45,192 bases of DNA from Bradyrhizobium sp. Lineage in GTDB: Bacteria; Pseudomonadota; Alphaproteobacteria; Rhizobiales; Xanthobacteraceae. Both the position numbers and the translations under genes were made by a program. Shown piece after piece: positions 21,659 through 30,014 of this stretch. The stretch is taken from NCBI RefSeq assembly GCF_027307225.1, contig NZ_DAHUXJ010000059.1, forward strand, positions 1 through 45,192. The letters are read 5' to 3'. The notes under the pieces are model-generated. The model saw only the letters and a program-made list of their open reading frames with translations, searched no databases and was not told the origin of the DNA. How positions within the stretch are numbered: the stretch's first letter is position 1; every line of letters begins with the position of its first letter.

Positions 21659-22446
21659 GCCGCGTGGCCCATCGTCTTGAGCGACTCTTCGCGAAGTGAC
21701 GACCACAATCGCGCCGTTAATGCACCGAATTTCGGATCCGAGATAACCCGGCTATCGCGATCACGCGGCCATCCGGTTTCGACCATGTCGATGAAATGGC
21801 CGGGCCGCGCGCTCATGACGCCGACACGGTCCGACAACATCGCAGCCTCGTCGAGCGCATGCGTGATAAGCAGCACCGTTGCGCCAGTCTCGCGCCAGAG
21901 TCGAAGGAGCTCGTCCCCCATCAGCAGCCGCGTCTGCTGGTCCAGGGCACCGAACGGTTCGTCCAGCAGGATGAGCCGCGGCCGCAACACCAGCGTCCGC
22001 GCGATGCACACGCGCTGGCGCATGCCGCCGGAAAGCTGCGCCGGGTAGTGACCGGCGAATTGCGCGAGCCCCATGAAGCGGATGGCGTGATCGACGCGGC
22101 CGGCGACTTCCTTCTTCGGCAAGCCGGACGTCCGCAGGCCGAACGCGACATTATCGCGGACGCTGAGCCAGGGCATGCTGGAGTCTTCCTGAAACACCAC
22201 ACCGACTCCGTCGGGCACCTCGCCGCGCAATTCCTTGTCCTCGAAATGCACGCTGCCGCTGGAGGGGCGGACCAGGCCGGAGATCACGTCGAGCAAGGTC
22301 GACTTGCCGCAGCCGGATGGGCCAACGACGGAGAAAAACTCACCGCGGCGTATTTCAAGATTGACCGGGCCCAAGGCATGCACGGCGGGCGGCCCGTCGT
22401 AACGGCGGACCGCCTCCCTCAACGATACGTGACACTGCCCCGTCAC
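21655..22446 (-). CDS. SsuB/TauB-type ABC ATPase
   Basis: A 263-residue ATP-binding subunit. I place the start at a GTG (22446) with GAGGG eight bases upstream, 10 bp after the binding-protein stop; an open extension to 22521 overlaps that gene. Walker A is G-P-S-G-C-G-K-S-T (about 42-50), the Q-loop is V-F-Q-E-D, the signature is L-S-G-G-M-R-Q-R, Walker B is L-I-L-L-D-E-P-F-G-A-L-D, and the switch His is in L-L-I-T-H. The best match is the nitrate/sulfonate/taurine importer family. All catalytic motifs are intact. Confidence 0.92.
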   Translation of the reverse strand: MTGQCHVSLREAVRRYDGPPAVHALGPVNLEIRRGEFFSVVGPSGCGKSTLLDVISGLVRPSSGSVHFEDKELRGEVPDGVGVVFQEDSSMPWLSVRDNVAFGLRTSGLPKKEVAGRVDHAIRFMGLAQFAGHYPAQLSGGMRQRVCIARTLVLRPRLILLDEPFGALDQQTRLLMGDELLRLWRETGATVLLITHALDEAAMLSDRVGVMSARPGHFIDMVETGWPRDRDSRVISDPKFGALTARLWSSLREESLKTMGHAA

Positions 22447-22456
22447 CGCGAAGCCC

Positions 22457-23461
22457 TCACTGGGTCGGGCGCAAATCGTCCGGCAGGTACGCCGTATCGA
22501 CGTATTTCGGCCAATCGACATCGCCCTTGAGCTGTCCGGTGATCCGAAGGCCTTCGACCATGTGGTTCATGCTTGGGTAGTCGAGCCGGCCGTTGCTCCA
22601 GTAATTTAGCTTGATCAGTTCGCGCACGTGATTGCGAAAGAGTTCGGCGTTCGGATTGTTGTACGCCTTCGCCGTGATATCAGCGGCCTCATCCGGGTGG
22701 CCGATCGCATAGGCCAGCCCTTCGCGGCGCGCCTTGATCAGGCCCTTGACGACGTCGGAATGCGCCTTGGCATACTCGGCGGTCGTAATCATCACTGTCT
22801 GCGTCATGTGCGGGTCGAGCACATCATGTACCATGAACAAAGGCTTCACCAGATCCTTGTGCTGGGCATAGATCAATTCATCCGAGAAGCCAGCATCGAT
22901 CGCGCCGCTGCCGACGGCGGAGATGATGGCGCCCAGATCGCCGGCAGGCACGAGCTTCACCTGTTGCGGTGTCATGCCGCTTGCCTTCAGCGCCATCAGG
23001 ATCAGCATGTTGCTGACCGAACCCGGCGACGTATAGGCAATTTTTTTATCGACGAGATCCTTGATGCCCTTGAGGGACGAATCCTTTTTCACCAGCCACA
23101 TCTGGTCCGCCACCGACCAGGCGCCCGCGCCGATGATGATGAGTTTCTGACCGGCATTGATGGCTTGAACGGCAGCGGCGAGCGAGACTTCGCCAAAAGG
23201 AATGCCACCGGCCAACGTGTTGCGGACCGCCGTGCCTCCGCCGGCAGCCGTCAGGATGCCGGTGACGTCCACGCCATTCTTCTTGAAGAAGCCCTTCTCC
23301 ATCGCCACCGCGTAGGGAACGCCATAAAACTGACCACCCCAGTGCGTGACCGTGATTGTTTCGGCCTGCACGCTTGAAAGGGTCCAGCCCGCGACAGCCG
23401 CAGCGAAAGCGAGGAAAACGCCAATCGGTCCAAGCCGGAGAAATCGTTTTCCCTGTGCCAT
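22457..23461 (-). CDS. SsuA/NMT1-type periplasmic substrate-binding protein
   Basis: A 334-residue protein. The ATG at 23461 follows AAAGGATG. The signal peptide has a hydrophobic core (G-P-I-G-V-F-L-A-F-A-A-A-V-A) and cleaves after V-Q-A. The family features are E-K-G-F-F-K-K-N-G-V-D-V-T near residue 56, G-G-G-T-A-V-R-N, a central I-K-D-L-V-D-K-K-I-A-Y-T-S-P-G-S, and Y-A-I-G-H-P-D-E-A-A. Relatives bind sulfonates, nitrate, riboflavin or pyrimidine precursors, and also phthalate-type acids, so the ligand cannot be inferred from family alone. Its neighbours suggest an organic acid that is split by the two lyases. Confidence 0.9.
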   Translation of the reverse strand: MAQGKRFLRLGPIGVFLAFAAAVAGWTLSSVQAETITVTHWGGQFYGVPYAVAMEKGFFKKNGVDVTGILTAAGGGTAVRNTLAGGIPFGEVSLAAAVQAINAGQKLIIIGAGAWSVADQMWLVKKDSSLKGIKDLVDKKIAYTSPGSVSNMLILMALKASGMTPQQVKLVPAGDLGAIISAVGSGAIDAGFSDELIYAQHKDLVKPLFMVHDVLDPHMTQTVMITTAEYAKAHSDVVKGLIKARREGLAYAIGHPDEAADITAKAYNNPNAELFRNHVRELIKLNYWSNGRLDYPSMNHMVEGLRITGQLKGDVDWPKYVDTAYLPDDLRPTQ

Positions 23462-23509
23462 CGCATCATCCTTTATGGGTTTGGGATTTCTGAATCGAGA
23501 GTTCGAAGA

Positions 23510-24391
23510 TCAGCGCTGGCTCCCGCTCAGGCCATGGCGCTTTTCGAAAGCATGCACGGCGGGAAAGCCCATCAATTGATTCATTTCGGAGAACGGCAGC
23601 ATCGGAGCCGGGCTGCCGGTGCCGATCCCATCGCTCTTCAGGTGGCCATAGACCAGTTGCAAGGCACCGGCCGCCGTCAAAAAGCCGGAGCCGGGATAGA
23701 GCGCAATCTTGAATCCCATCGCAGCGAGTTCGCTGGTCGACAGATACGGCGTGCGGCCGCCCTCGACCATGTTGGCCAGCAGCGTTGCGCCCTTGAAGGT
23801 TTCGGCAACGCGGCGCAACTCCTCAAGGCTCTCCGGGCTCTCGACGAACAGGACGTCGGCGCCCGCTTCGAGAAATCGCTCGGCCCTGCGCAGCGCCGCA
23901 TCCAGCCCTTCCGCGTAGCGCGCATCGGTTCGGGCCACGATGAGGAAGTCGCGGCCTGGCCGCGCTTCGACAGCGACACGGATTTTCGCCACCGCATCGT
24001 CGGCTGGAATGACGCGGCGGAACTCGGTGTGGCCGCATTTCTTGGGGAATTCCTGATCTTCGAGCTGAATGCCGGAGGCGCCGGCCGAGGCATAACCGCG
24101 CACGGTGCGATCGACATTCAACAGCCCGCCGTAACCGGTATCGCCGTCGGCGAGAAACGGAAGGCTGGTGGCACCGGCGACGCAGCGGACGCGGTCGAGC
24201 ATCTCGGTGAAGGTTGCGGTGCCGGCATCGGCCACACCGAGCGCTGAGGCGACGACGCCATAGCCGGTCATATAAAGTGCGTCGAATCCTGTACTTGCGG
24301 CAACTCTCGCGGAGATGCCGTCAAAGACTCCCGGAAGCGTCAGGCATCCGTCGCGTTGCAGCAGCGCGCGAAGCGATGTGGCTCCAGCCAA
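23510..24391 (-). CDS. Isocitrate lyase/PEP mutase superfamily lyase (first of two), TTG start
   Basis: A 293-residue TIM-barrel enzyme. The first codon is TTG at 24391 with a strong GGGAGG five to six bases upstream; no ATG or GTG nearby fits. The active-site elements are F-L-A-D-G-D-T-G-Y-G-G, E-D-Q-E-F-P-K-K-C-G-H, I-V-A-R-T-D-A-R and F-V-E-S-P. It is clearly different in sequence from the second lyase (19211-20080), so the two probably have separate substrates or form a mixed oligomer. It is the first gene of the operon, 48 bp before the binding protein, and faces the molybdoenzyme fusion across a 305-bp divergent region. Confidence 0.87.
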   Translation of the reverse strand: MAGATSLRALLQRDGCLTLPGVFDGISARVAASTGFDALYMTGYGVVASALGVADAGTATFTEMLDRVRCVAGATSLPFLADGDTGYGGLLNVDRTVRGYASAGASGIQLEDQEFPKKCGHTEFRRVIPADDAVAKIRVAVEARPGRDFLIVARTDARYAEGLDAALRRAERFLEAGADVLFVESPESLEELRRVAETFKGATLLANMVEGGRTPYLSTSELAAMGFKIALYPGSGFLTAAGALQLVYGHLKSDGIGTGSPAPMLPFSEMNQLMGFPAVHAFEKRHGLSGSQR

Positions 24392-24625
24392 GCGATCCTC
24401 CCGTCATTACCTGGACGACGGCTCTTGAAGGCGGCCGCCTGTCCCTTGTTCTTTTTGGACCTGGAACTCTGGCGCGAAGTCGAGCCATAGCGCAAGGCCT
24501 CGATTGGTACGATCTGTCCGGCAAAAATCATTATCTCCGCTTGGCCATGGGCGAGCCGCGCGCTCGCGCCCGTCAACGCAAAGCAGTCGAGCTACATAGG
24601 CACGATCCAAATGCGCTTGACGGGG

Positions 24626-24643
24626 ATCGACCCATTGGTCGAT
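24626..24643. promoter_or_regulatory. Palindromic operator candidate in the divergent region
   Basis: ATCGACC (24626-24632) and GGTCGAT (24637-24643) form an exact 7-bp inverted repeat with centre CATT. It lies 54 bases before the molybdoenzyme start and about 235 bases from the lyase start. It is a plausible shared control site for both divergent units. The remaining 24392-24696 shows no gene; an upstream open frame there is antisense to the lyase. Confidence 0.45.
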
Positions 24644-24696
24644 GCTGTGTGACCCTTCAATTTTCCTGCGCTACCTCGTTGTTATTGAGGCATTTT

Positions 24697-27600
24697 ATGG
24701 TTGAGCGCATCCCCGGCTATTGCACGCTTTGCCGATCCCGCTGCGGTTCCATTACGGTTGTCGACAACGGGCGGCTCGTTGGCGTCGAAAATCTGCCGGG
24801 GCATCCGACAGGCGGCGCGCTCTGCGCCAAGGGTCGCGCCGCGCCCGAGATGGTGCACAGCCCGCGCCGCCTGACCAAGCCGCTCCGCCGGACCGCGCCG
24901 CGCAACGCCGCCGATCCGGGCTGGGTCGAAATCTCCTGGGACGATGCGCTGGACGAGATCGCCGGAAAGCTCTGCGGTATCCGAAAGGAGTCAGGGGCCG
25001 AAGCCGTCGCCTTTGCCGTCACCACGCCGAGCGGAACGCCGATGGTCGACAGCTTTGAATGGGTCGAGCGCTTCATCCGCTGCTTCGGCAGCCCGAACCT
25101 GATCTATGCTATCGAGATTTGCGGCTGGCATAAGGACTTCGCGCACGCGTTGACCTTCGGCCGCGGCATTGGCTTTCCCGACTATGAACAGGCCGACGCC
25201 ATCGTGCTGTGGGGACATAACCCCGCTCGCACCTGGCTCGCGCAGGCAACGCGTGTTGCCGAAGCGCGGCGGCGCCGCGCGCGTGTTGCTGTGGTCGATC
25301 CCAAGCCGAACGGCTCCGGGCAAGACGCCGATATCTGGCTTCGGATTCGTCCCGGTTCTGACGGCGCGCTCGCAATGGGCGCCATCCGCCATCTGATCAC
25401 GACAAAGTCGTTCGATACGGATTTCGTGGCGCGCTGGAGCAACGGTCCGCTACTGGTCGACACGCAGACCGGACGGTTCGTCCGCGCGACCGAACTCTGG
25501 GATGACCAGCCATCGGACGCTTTTGCCGTTCTCGACCACGCGGGCGAGCCACGCGCCTTCGATCCCCGCATGGCTGTGATCGAACCCACCAACTGCCAAC
25601 TCGATGGCCGGGTCAAGCTCACGACCCGCGATGGCCGCGCCATTCCGGCCGCAACCGCGTTCTCGTTGCTCACGGAAGCTGCCGCGCCCTACACGCTCGA
25701 CCACGTCGCTCAAACAACCTGGCTGGAAGCGCGCAAGATCACAGAGTTCTTTGCACTGTTCGAAAACAGCCCGCGCCTCGCCTATCACTCATGGACCGGC
25801 GTCGGACAGCACACCAATGCGACCATGACCGAGCGCGCGATCGGAACGCTCTATGCGCTCACCGGCGCGTGCGACCGGCCGGGCGGCAATATCTGGCAGG
25901 TGCCGCCGCCGACGCGCACGGTCAACGATTACTCTTTGCTGCCGAAAGAGCAGCAGGCCAAGGCGCTCGGTATCGGCGAATTGCCGCTGGGGCCGCCTGC
26001 CCACGGCTGGATCACGGCGCGCGATTTCAGCCGCGCCGTGCTGGAGGGTGAACCCTATCGCGTCCGTGCGCTGATGAGCTTCGGCACCAATTTCGTGGTT
26101 TCGCAAGGACAGTCATCCCGCAACCAGCGCGCCCTGCGCGAGCTCGAATTCCACGTTCACGTCGACATGTTCATGAATCCCACGGCCGAGTGTGCTGATA
26201 TCGTGCTGCCTGCCAGCATGCCCTGGGAGCGCGACGCGCTGAAAATCGGCTTTGAAATCACGCAGGCGGCCGTTGAGACCATCCAGTTTCGCCCGCAGAT
26301 GGTCCCTACGCTTGGCGCGTGCAAGGCGGATTATCAGATTGCCGCCGAGCTCGCGGTGCGGCTCGGACTCGCCAATCAATTCTTCGGCGGCGACATCCGC
26401 GCCGGCTGGAACTACCAGCTCGCGCCGCTCGGCGTAACGATCGATGAGTTGCGCCGGCATCCGACCGGAAAACGCTTCCCGCAAGCGTTCAGTCACAAGA
26501 AATACGCGCAGCAGCAGCCGGACGGCACGATCAGGGGATTTGCGACGCCGACCCGACGTGTCGAAATCTATTCGGAATTGATGCTCGATCACGGCTATTC
26601 GCCGCTGCCCGATCATGTGGAACCGGCCGAGAGCCCTCTTTCCGAGGCGCTCGACAACCGCTTCCCCTTCGTATTGACCACCGCCAAGAGCGGCTGGTTC
26701 ATCCATAGCTCCCATCGCCACGTCGCCTCGCTCCGCAAGAAGACGCCGGAGCCGGCGGTCGAGATGAACGAAAGGCTGGCGGCGCAGCGCGGCCTCAAGG
26801 AAGGCGATTGGGCCATCGTCGAGACGGCTTCGGGAGAAGTTCGCCTGCGCGTGCGCCTCAATGAGGCGCTGGACGATCGGGTTGCCATTGCCGAGTTCGG
26901 ATGGTGGGAAGATTGCCCGCCGCTGGGTCTCGATGGGATGAACCCGGCCGGATCGCTCACCTCGAACATGAACGATGCTTTGAGCGATGCCGCGCGCGAT
27001 CCCGTCAGCGGCTCGGTGCCGCTACGCGCAACGTGCTGCGACATCCGCAAGGACGAAGCCGCAAGCCAAGGGCGCTGGACCGGCTGGCGCGCGTTCTCGG
27101 TCGCCGCCCTTCGACAACAAGCAGACGACGTCATAGAGCTCGAACTCGTGCCGCGTGATGGCGCCCCCCTGCCCGCATTCCGCCCCGGCCAACACATCAT
27201 GCTGAGCCTGCCCGGCATCGATGTTACCCGCGCCTATTCGTTGACCGGTCGCAACGCCTGCAACTCCCTGTCGGTCGCCATTAAAAAGAGCAGCGATCCG
27301 TGCGATGGGGCCGCGCACCTTTCCGATCGACTCCATCGTCTCAACGCCGGCGATGAAGTCGCCGCCGAGATGCCACGCGGCGTCTTTACTCCGCCGCTGA
27401 ACGGAAAACGACCACTCCTGTTCATTGCGGGCGGCATTGGCATCACGCCCTTTGTCGGCTACCTCGAAGCGCTGGCGGAGCGCGCGCCCGATGAGCGCGC
27501 CGCCAGGCTGCTGCTGTTTCACGGCTGCCGCAACGGCGGCGAGCATCCGTTCTCCGGCAGGCTGCGCGAGCTTGCATGCCAACTCCCGGAACTCGATTGC

Positions 27601-28089
27601 ATCACCGCCTTTTCGGCCCCGCGCGCGCAAGATCGCTGCCCACAAGATTACGACTATGCCGGAAGGCTCGATCTTTCGCCGATCGATGCGATGCTGCCGC
27701 AGCGGCCGCTCGCCTACATCTGCGGCTCGCCGGATTTTACGTCCGCGTTGACGGCACAACTGATCGCACGCGGGGTACCGCGTTTCGATATCTTTACGGA
27801 AGCTTTTGCTTCGCCGCCGACGGTGCCGAAAACGCTGATGCCGCAGACCGTCCATATCGCCGGCAGCGACAAGAGCTTCGTCTGGGCACCTGAACTCGGA
27901 ACCATTCTCGATGCCGCCGAAGCGGCGGGCTTTGCGCTTCCGAGCGGTTGCCGGGTCGGCCAGTGCGAAAGTTGTGCCATGCGCATCGTCGACGGCAACA
28001 TTGCGCGCCTCGCCGCCGAGGACGGCGAAGCGGATCGATGCCTGACCTGCCAGGCCGTGCCGCTCTCCGAACTGACGCTGGCGCTCTGA
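24697..28089 (+). CDS. Molybdopterin oxidoreductase fused to a flavin/NAD reductase and a [2Fe-2S] ferredoxin
   Basis: A 1130-residue protein from the ATG at 24697 (TGAGG upstream). Residues 1 to about 785 are a DMSO-reductase-family bis-MGD domain. It has a [4Fe-4S] motif at C9, C12, C16 and C43, a candidate Mo-ligating Cys142 in I-C-G-W-H, and W-G-H-N-P-A-R-T-W. The C-terminal MGD-binding part lies near 650-780. From about 793 a phthalate-dioxygenase-reductase-like module follows: R845-A-Y-S-L for flavin, F909 to P918 with G-G-I-G-I-T-P for NAD(P), and Y-I-C-G-S-P-D. The end is a plant-type ferredoxin with C1085, C1090, C1093 and C1118. No twin-arginine leader is seen, so it is cytoplasmic. 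Electrons probably pass NAD(P)H-flavin-[2Fe-2S]-[4Fe-4S]-Mo, or the reverse. The substrate is unknown; assimilatory nitrate reductase is an alternative but lacks support from neighbours. Confidence 0.9.
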   Translation: MVERIPGYCTLCRSRCGSITVVDNGRLVGVENLPGHPTGGALCAKGRAAPEMVHSPRRLTKPLRRTAPRNAADPGWVEISWDDALDEIAGKLCGIRKESGAEAVAFAVTTPSGTPMVDSFEWVERFIRCFGSPNLIYAIEICGWHKDFAHALTFGRGIGFPDYEQADAIVLWGHNPARTWLAQATRVAEARRRRARVAVVDPKPNGSGQDADIWLRIRPGSDGALAMGAIRHLITTKSFDTDFVARWSNGPLLVDTQTGRFVRATELWDDQPSDAFAVLDHAGEPRAFDPRMAVIEPTNCQLDGRVKLTTRDGRAIPAATAFSLLTEAAAPYTLDHVAQTTWLEARKITEFFALFENSPRLAYHSWTGVGQHTNATMTERAIGTLYALTGACDRPGGNIWQVPPPTRTVNDYSLLPKEQQAKALGIGELPLGPPAHGWITARDFSRAVLEGEPYRVRALMSFGTNFVVSQGQSSRNQRALRELEFHVHVDMFMNPTAECADIVLPASMPWERDALKIGFEITQAAVETIQFRPQMVPTLGACKADYQIAAELAVRLGLANQFFGGDIRAGWNYQLAPLGVTIDELRRHPTGKRFPQAFSHKKYAQQQPDGTIRGFATPTRRVEIYSELMLDHGYSPLPDHVEPAESPLSEALDNRFPFVLTTAKSGWFIHSSHRHVASLRKKTPEPAVEMNERLAAQRGLKEGDWAIVETASGEVRLRVRLNEALDDRVAIAEFGWWEDCPPLGLDGMNPAGSLTSNMNDALSDAARDPVSGSVPLRATCCDIRKDEAASQGRWTGWRAFSVAALRQQADDVIELELVPRDGAPLPAFRPGQHIMLSLPGIDVTRAYSLTGRNACNSLSVAIKKSSDPCDGAAHLSDRLHRLNAGDEVAAEMPRGVFTPPLNGKRPLLFIAGGIGITPFVGYLEALAERAPDERAARLLLFHGCRNGGEHPFSGRLRELACQLPELDCITAFSAPRAQDRCPQDYDYAGRLDLSPIDAMLPQRPLAYICGSPDFTSALTAQLIARGVPRFDIFTEAFASPPTVPKTLMPQTVHIAGSDKSFVWAPELGTILDAAEAAGFALPSGCRVGQCESCAMRIVDGNIARLAAEDGEADRCLTCQAVPLSELTLAL

Positions 28090-28186
28090 CGAAACGCCAG
28101 GAATCAGAGGAAACGACGGCCTATTTTTCTTGCTGCGGCAAACGCGTTGATTCTCGTCAGATTGTCAGTCAGTACCAGCTACAATG

Positions 28187-28570
28187 TCACTTGCCCTGCG
28201 CGTCCTTGATTGCTTCACGCGCGTTACGGAAGGACTCCATGCCAGCAGGGACGCCGCAGTAGACCGCGACCTGAAGCAGAACCTCCTTGATCTCCTCGAC
28301 GGTGACCCCGTTCGTGAGTGCACCTCTGACGTGCAGCTTCAGCTCGTGGGTCTTGCCGAGCGCGCTCAGCATCGCGAGGTTGATGATGCTGCGGGTCTTC
28401 CGGTCGAGCCCCGGCCGCGTCCAACACGCGCCCCAGCAGAATTCGGTCGACCATTCCGCCATGGTGCGGGTGAACTCGTCTGCGCCTGCAATCGACTTGT
28501 TGACGTAGTCCTCGCCAAGCACTTCCTTGCGAACCTTGAGGCCTTTTTCGAACAGTTCGGTCTTGCTCAT
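28187..28570 (-). CDS. Carboxymuconolactone decarboxylase family protein, PcaC-like
   Basis: A 127-residue, all-helical protein from the ATG at 28570, which has GGAAGG upstream. The pattern matches 4-carboxymuconolactone decarboxylase: W-G-A-C-W-T-R-P-G-L-D-R-K-T-R-S, then L-A-M-L-S-A-L-G-K, E-L-K-L-H-V-R-G-A-L-T-N-G-V-T, and E-V-L-L-Q-V-A-V-Y-C-G-V-P-A. There is no C-x-x-C pair, so it is not an AhpD-type peroxidase. In the protocatechuate branch it would make 3-oxoadipate enol-lactone, but no other pca gene is near, so a related lactone or oxo acid is as likely. It is divergent from the GntR regulator. Confidence 0.87.
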   Translation of the reverse strand: MSKTELFEKGLKVRKEVLGEDYVNKSIAGADEFTRTMAEWSTEFCWGACWTRPGLDRKTRSIINLAMLSALGKTHELKLHVRGALTNGVTVEEIKEVLLQVAVYCGVPAGMESFRNAREAIKDAQGK

Positions 28571-28589
28571 GATCAACCTTCCACTTTCT

Positions 28590-28619
28590 TGATATTTTCG
28601 GCTTCCTGATATTTTCGGC
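28590..28619 (-). repeat. 17-bp tandem direct repeat in the PcaC-like leader
   Basis: Read on the minus strand, GCCGAAAATATCAGGAA is followed at once by GCCGAAAATATCAAGAA, one mismatch in 17. It lies 20-49 bases upstream of the start codon and could hold two half-sites on one helix face shifted by about 1.6 turns, or be a simple duplication. Confidence 0.6.
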
Positions 28620-28736
28620 GCACCCGGGGCGAGTCGCCGGAGCCCAGTGCCTCCACACAGAGCGATTTCCTCGCATTGCCGCGCGATTCTAATCCGGGGC
28701 GCCATCTACTGTCGATGGCAAATTCTCCGGCTTGAC

Positions 28737-28753
28737 AGATTGACAGACAATCT
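28737..28753. promoter_or_regulatory. GntR/FadR-type operator candidate
   Basis: AGATTG and CAATCT flank ACAGA, an exact 6-bp inverted repeat containing the TTG-x5-CAA spacing seen in FCD-subfamily operators. A tandem TTGACAGA TTGACAGA (28732-28747) overlaps it and could include a -35 element. It lies between the divergent decarboxylase and regulator genes. Confidence 0.45.
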
Positions 28754-28919
28754 CAAAAGCTGGCGGACCGGTCCGCAAGGAAAGGCAAAAGGCCGCCGAC
28801 GAGCGAATTCATCGATATCGATTTTGGCAGGCAAATGGGCTCTTATGGCTGTAAGTTGCGGAAATGCCGATTCTGCCGGTAAACCGCATGAGACCGGAAC
28901 TGACCGAAGGCGCTCGCCA

Positions 28920-29627
28920 ATGGACCGACGCACCGACCTGAAGTCCACCCTTCGCATCGAAGACGTCCCGACTGTGCGGACGATCGTCGCGCAAAAACTG
29001 CGCGAAGCCATCATGTCCGGCACGCTCAAGCCAGGGCAGCGGCTGGTCGAACGGGAACTGTGCGAGATGACGGGCGTGAGCCGCCCGTCGATCCGCGAGG
29101 CGCTGCGGCTCCTGGAAGCCGACGGAATGGTCAACACGGTGCCCCACCGCGGCCCCGCGGTCAGCACGATCAGCCTTGAGGAAGCCCGGCAGCTCTATGC
29201 CGCTCGCGCGGTGCTTGAGGGATTCGCCGGGCGCGAATGTGCGCGGCTGCGCGATCCCGCCGTCGCACGCAGGATGGGTGGTGCCCTCACCCGGTTGAAG
29301 GCAGCTTTTGCCTTTGCCAAGCCCGACATGATGGCAGCACTCGAGGCCAAGACCGACTTCTACGCAGCGTTGATCGGAGGGTGCCAGAACGTATTCGTCG
29401 AGCGGATGCTGAGGCCGCTGCACGATCGGATCACACTGCTGCGGATCACTTCGATGTCGCAGCCCAAGCGCATGAACAAGAGCCTGCGCGAGGTGACGGC
29501 GATCTGGCGCGCGATCCGGAGCGGCAACGAAGACCTCGCCGAACGCCGCTGCGTCGATCACGTGGAAGCCGCAGCGGTTGCCGCCCTCGACATGATCGAG
29601 CGATCGGCGGCTAAGGGCAAGGGATAG
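28920..29627 (+). CDS. GntR-family regulator, FCD (FadR-like) subfamily
   Basis: A 235-residue protein from the ATG at 28920 (GAAGG upstream); the longer open frame from 28647 covers the operator region and is rejected. The winged helix-turn-helix spans about residues 19-85, with L-R-E-A-I-M-S-G-T-L-K-P-G-Q-R-L, E-R-E-L-C-E-M-T-G-V-S-R-P-S-I-R-E-A-L-R and a wing with V-P-H-R-G-P. The C-terminal FCD bundle usually binds a metal and an organic-acid ligand. Divergence from the PcaC-like gene and the site at 28737-28753 suggest local and self-regulation. It may also serve the downstream catabolic genes. Confidence 0.9.
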   Translation: MDRRTDLKSTLRIEDVPTVRTIVAQKLREAIMSGTLKPGQRLVERELCEMTGVSRPSIREALRLLEADGMVNTVPHRGPAVSTISLEEARQLYAARAVLEGFAGRECARLRDPAVARRMGGALTRLKAAFAFAKPDMMAALEAKTDFYAALIGGCQNVFVERMLRPLHDRITLLRITSMSQPKRMNKSLREVTAIWRAIRSGNEDLAERRCVDHVEAAAVAALDMIERSAAKGKG

Positions 29628-29801
29628 CCTTTCGACGGCAGAAATAACGGGTCTTGGCCATCAACGCGTTCGCCGAACGGCTATGTCTGAATGCTTCACC
29701 GTCATGTAGCGAAGCGCAAGCCGCGCCCTGAACTTCGAGACAAAGAATGCCGCAGCGCTCGCAAGGTCTCACAAGGTATTTTGGTTGCCGCCTTCCGGAC
29801 G

Positions 29802-30014
29802 TCAGGCTGATTTCGGGGTCTGAAGCGCGTCGCGCAACGCATCCCCTGCGACACGTTTCAAGTCGTCGATCTTAACGATACCGGCCTGCGCTGCCTTCAG
29901 GAGCCTGTGAGCAACGAAAGCACGTGTTTCGTGATCGCCGCCATGGGAGAGTTTTTCGAAAACCTGCTCGAGCACAAATTCGAGCCGCGCCTTGAAACCG
30001 TCGCTAATTTTCAT
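29802..30014 (-). CDS. Small conserved hypothetical protein
   Basis: A 70-residue, mostly helical soluble protein from the ATG at 30014 (a TTG six codons upstream is the alternative). It reads F-K-A-R-L-E-F-V-L-E-Q-V-F-E, then H-G-G-D-H-E-T-R-A-F-V-A-H-R-L-L, then a second helix with L-K-R-V-A-G-D-A-L. I have seen this pattern as a small orphan protein in Bradyrhizobium. No function is known and there is no signal peptide. Confidence 0.65.
   Translation of the reverse strand: MKISDGFKARLEFVLEQVFEKLSHGGDHETRAFVAHRLLKAAQAGIVKIDDLKRVAGDALRDALQTPKSA

Noticed and set aside
24214..24696. 161-codon N-terminal extension of the molybdoenzyme
   Set aside because: It runs antisense through the first lyase and the divergent promoter region. 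The ATG at 24697 has a good ribosome site directly before the [4Fe-4S] motif.
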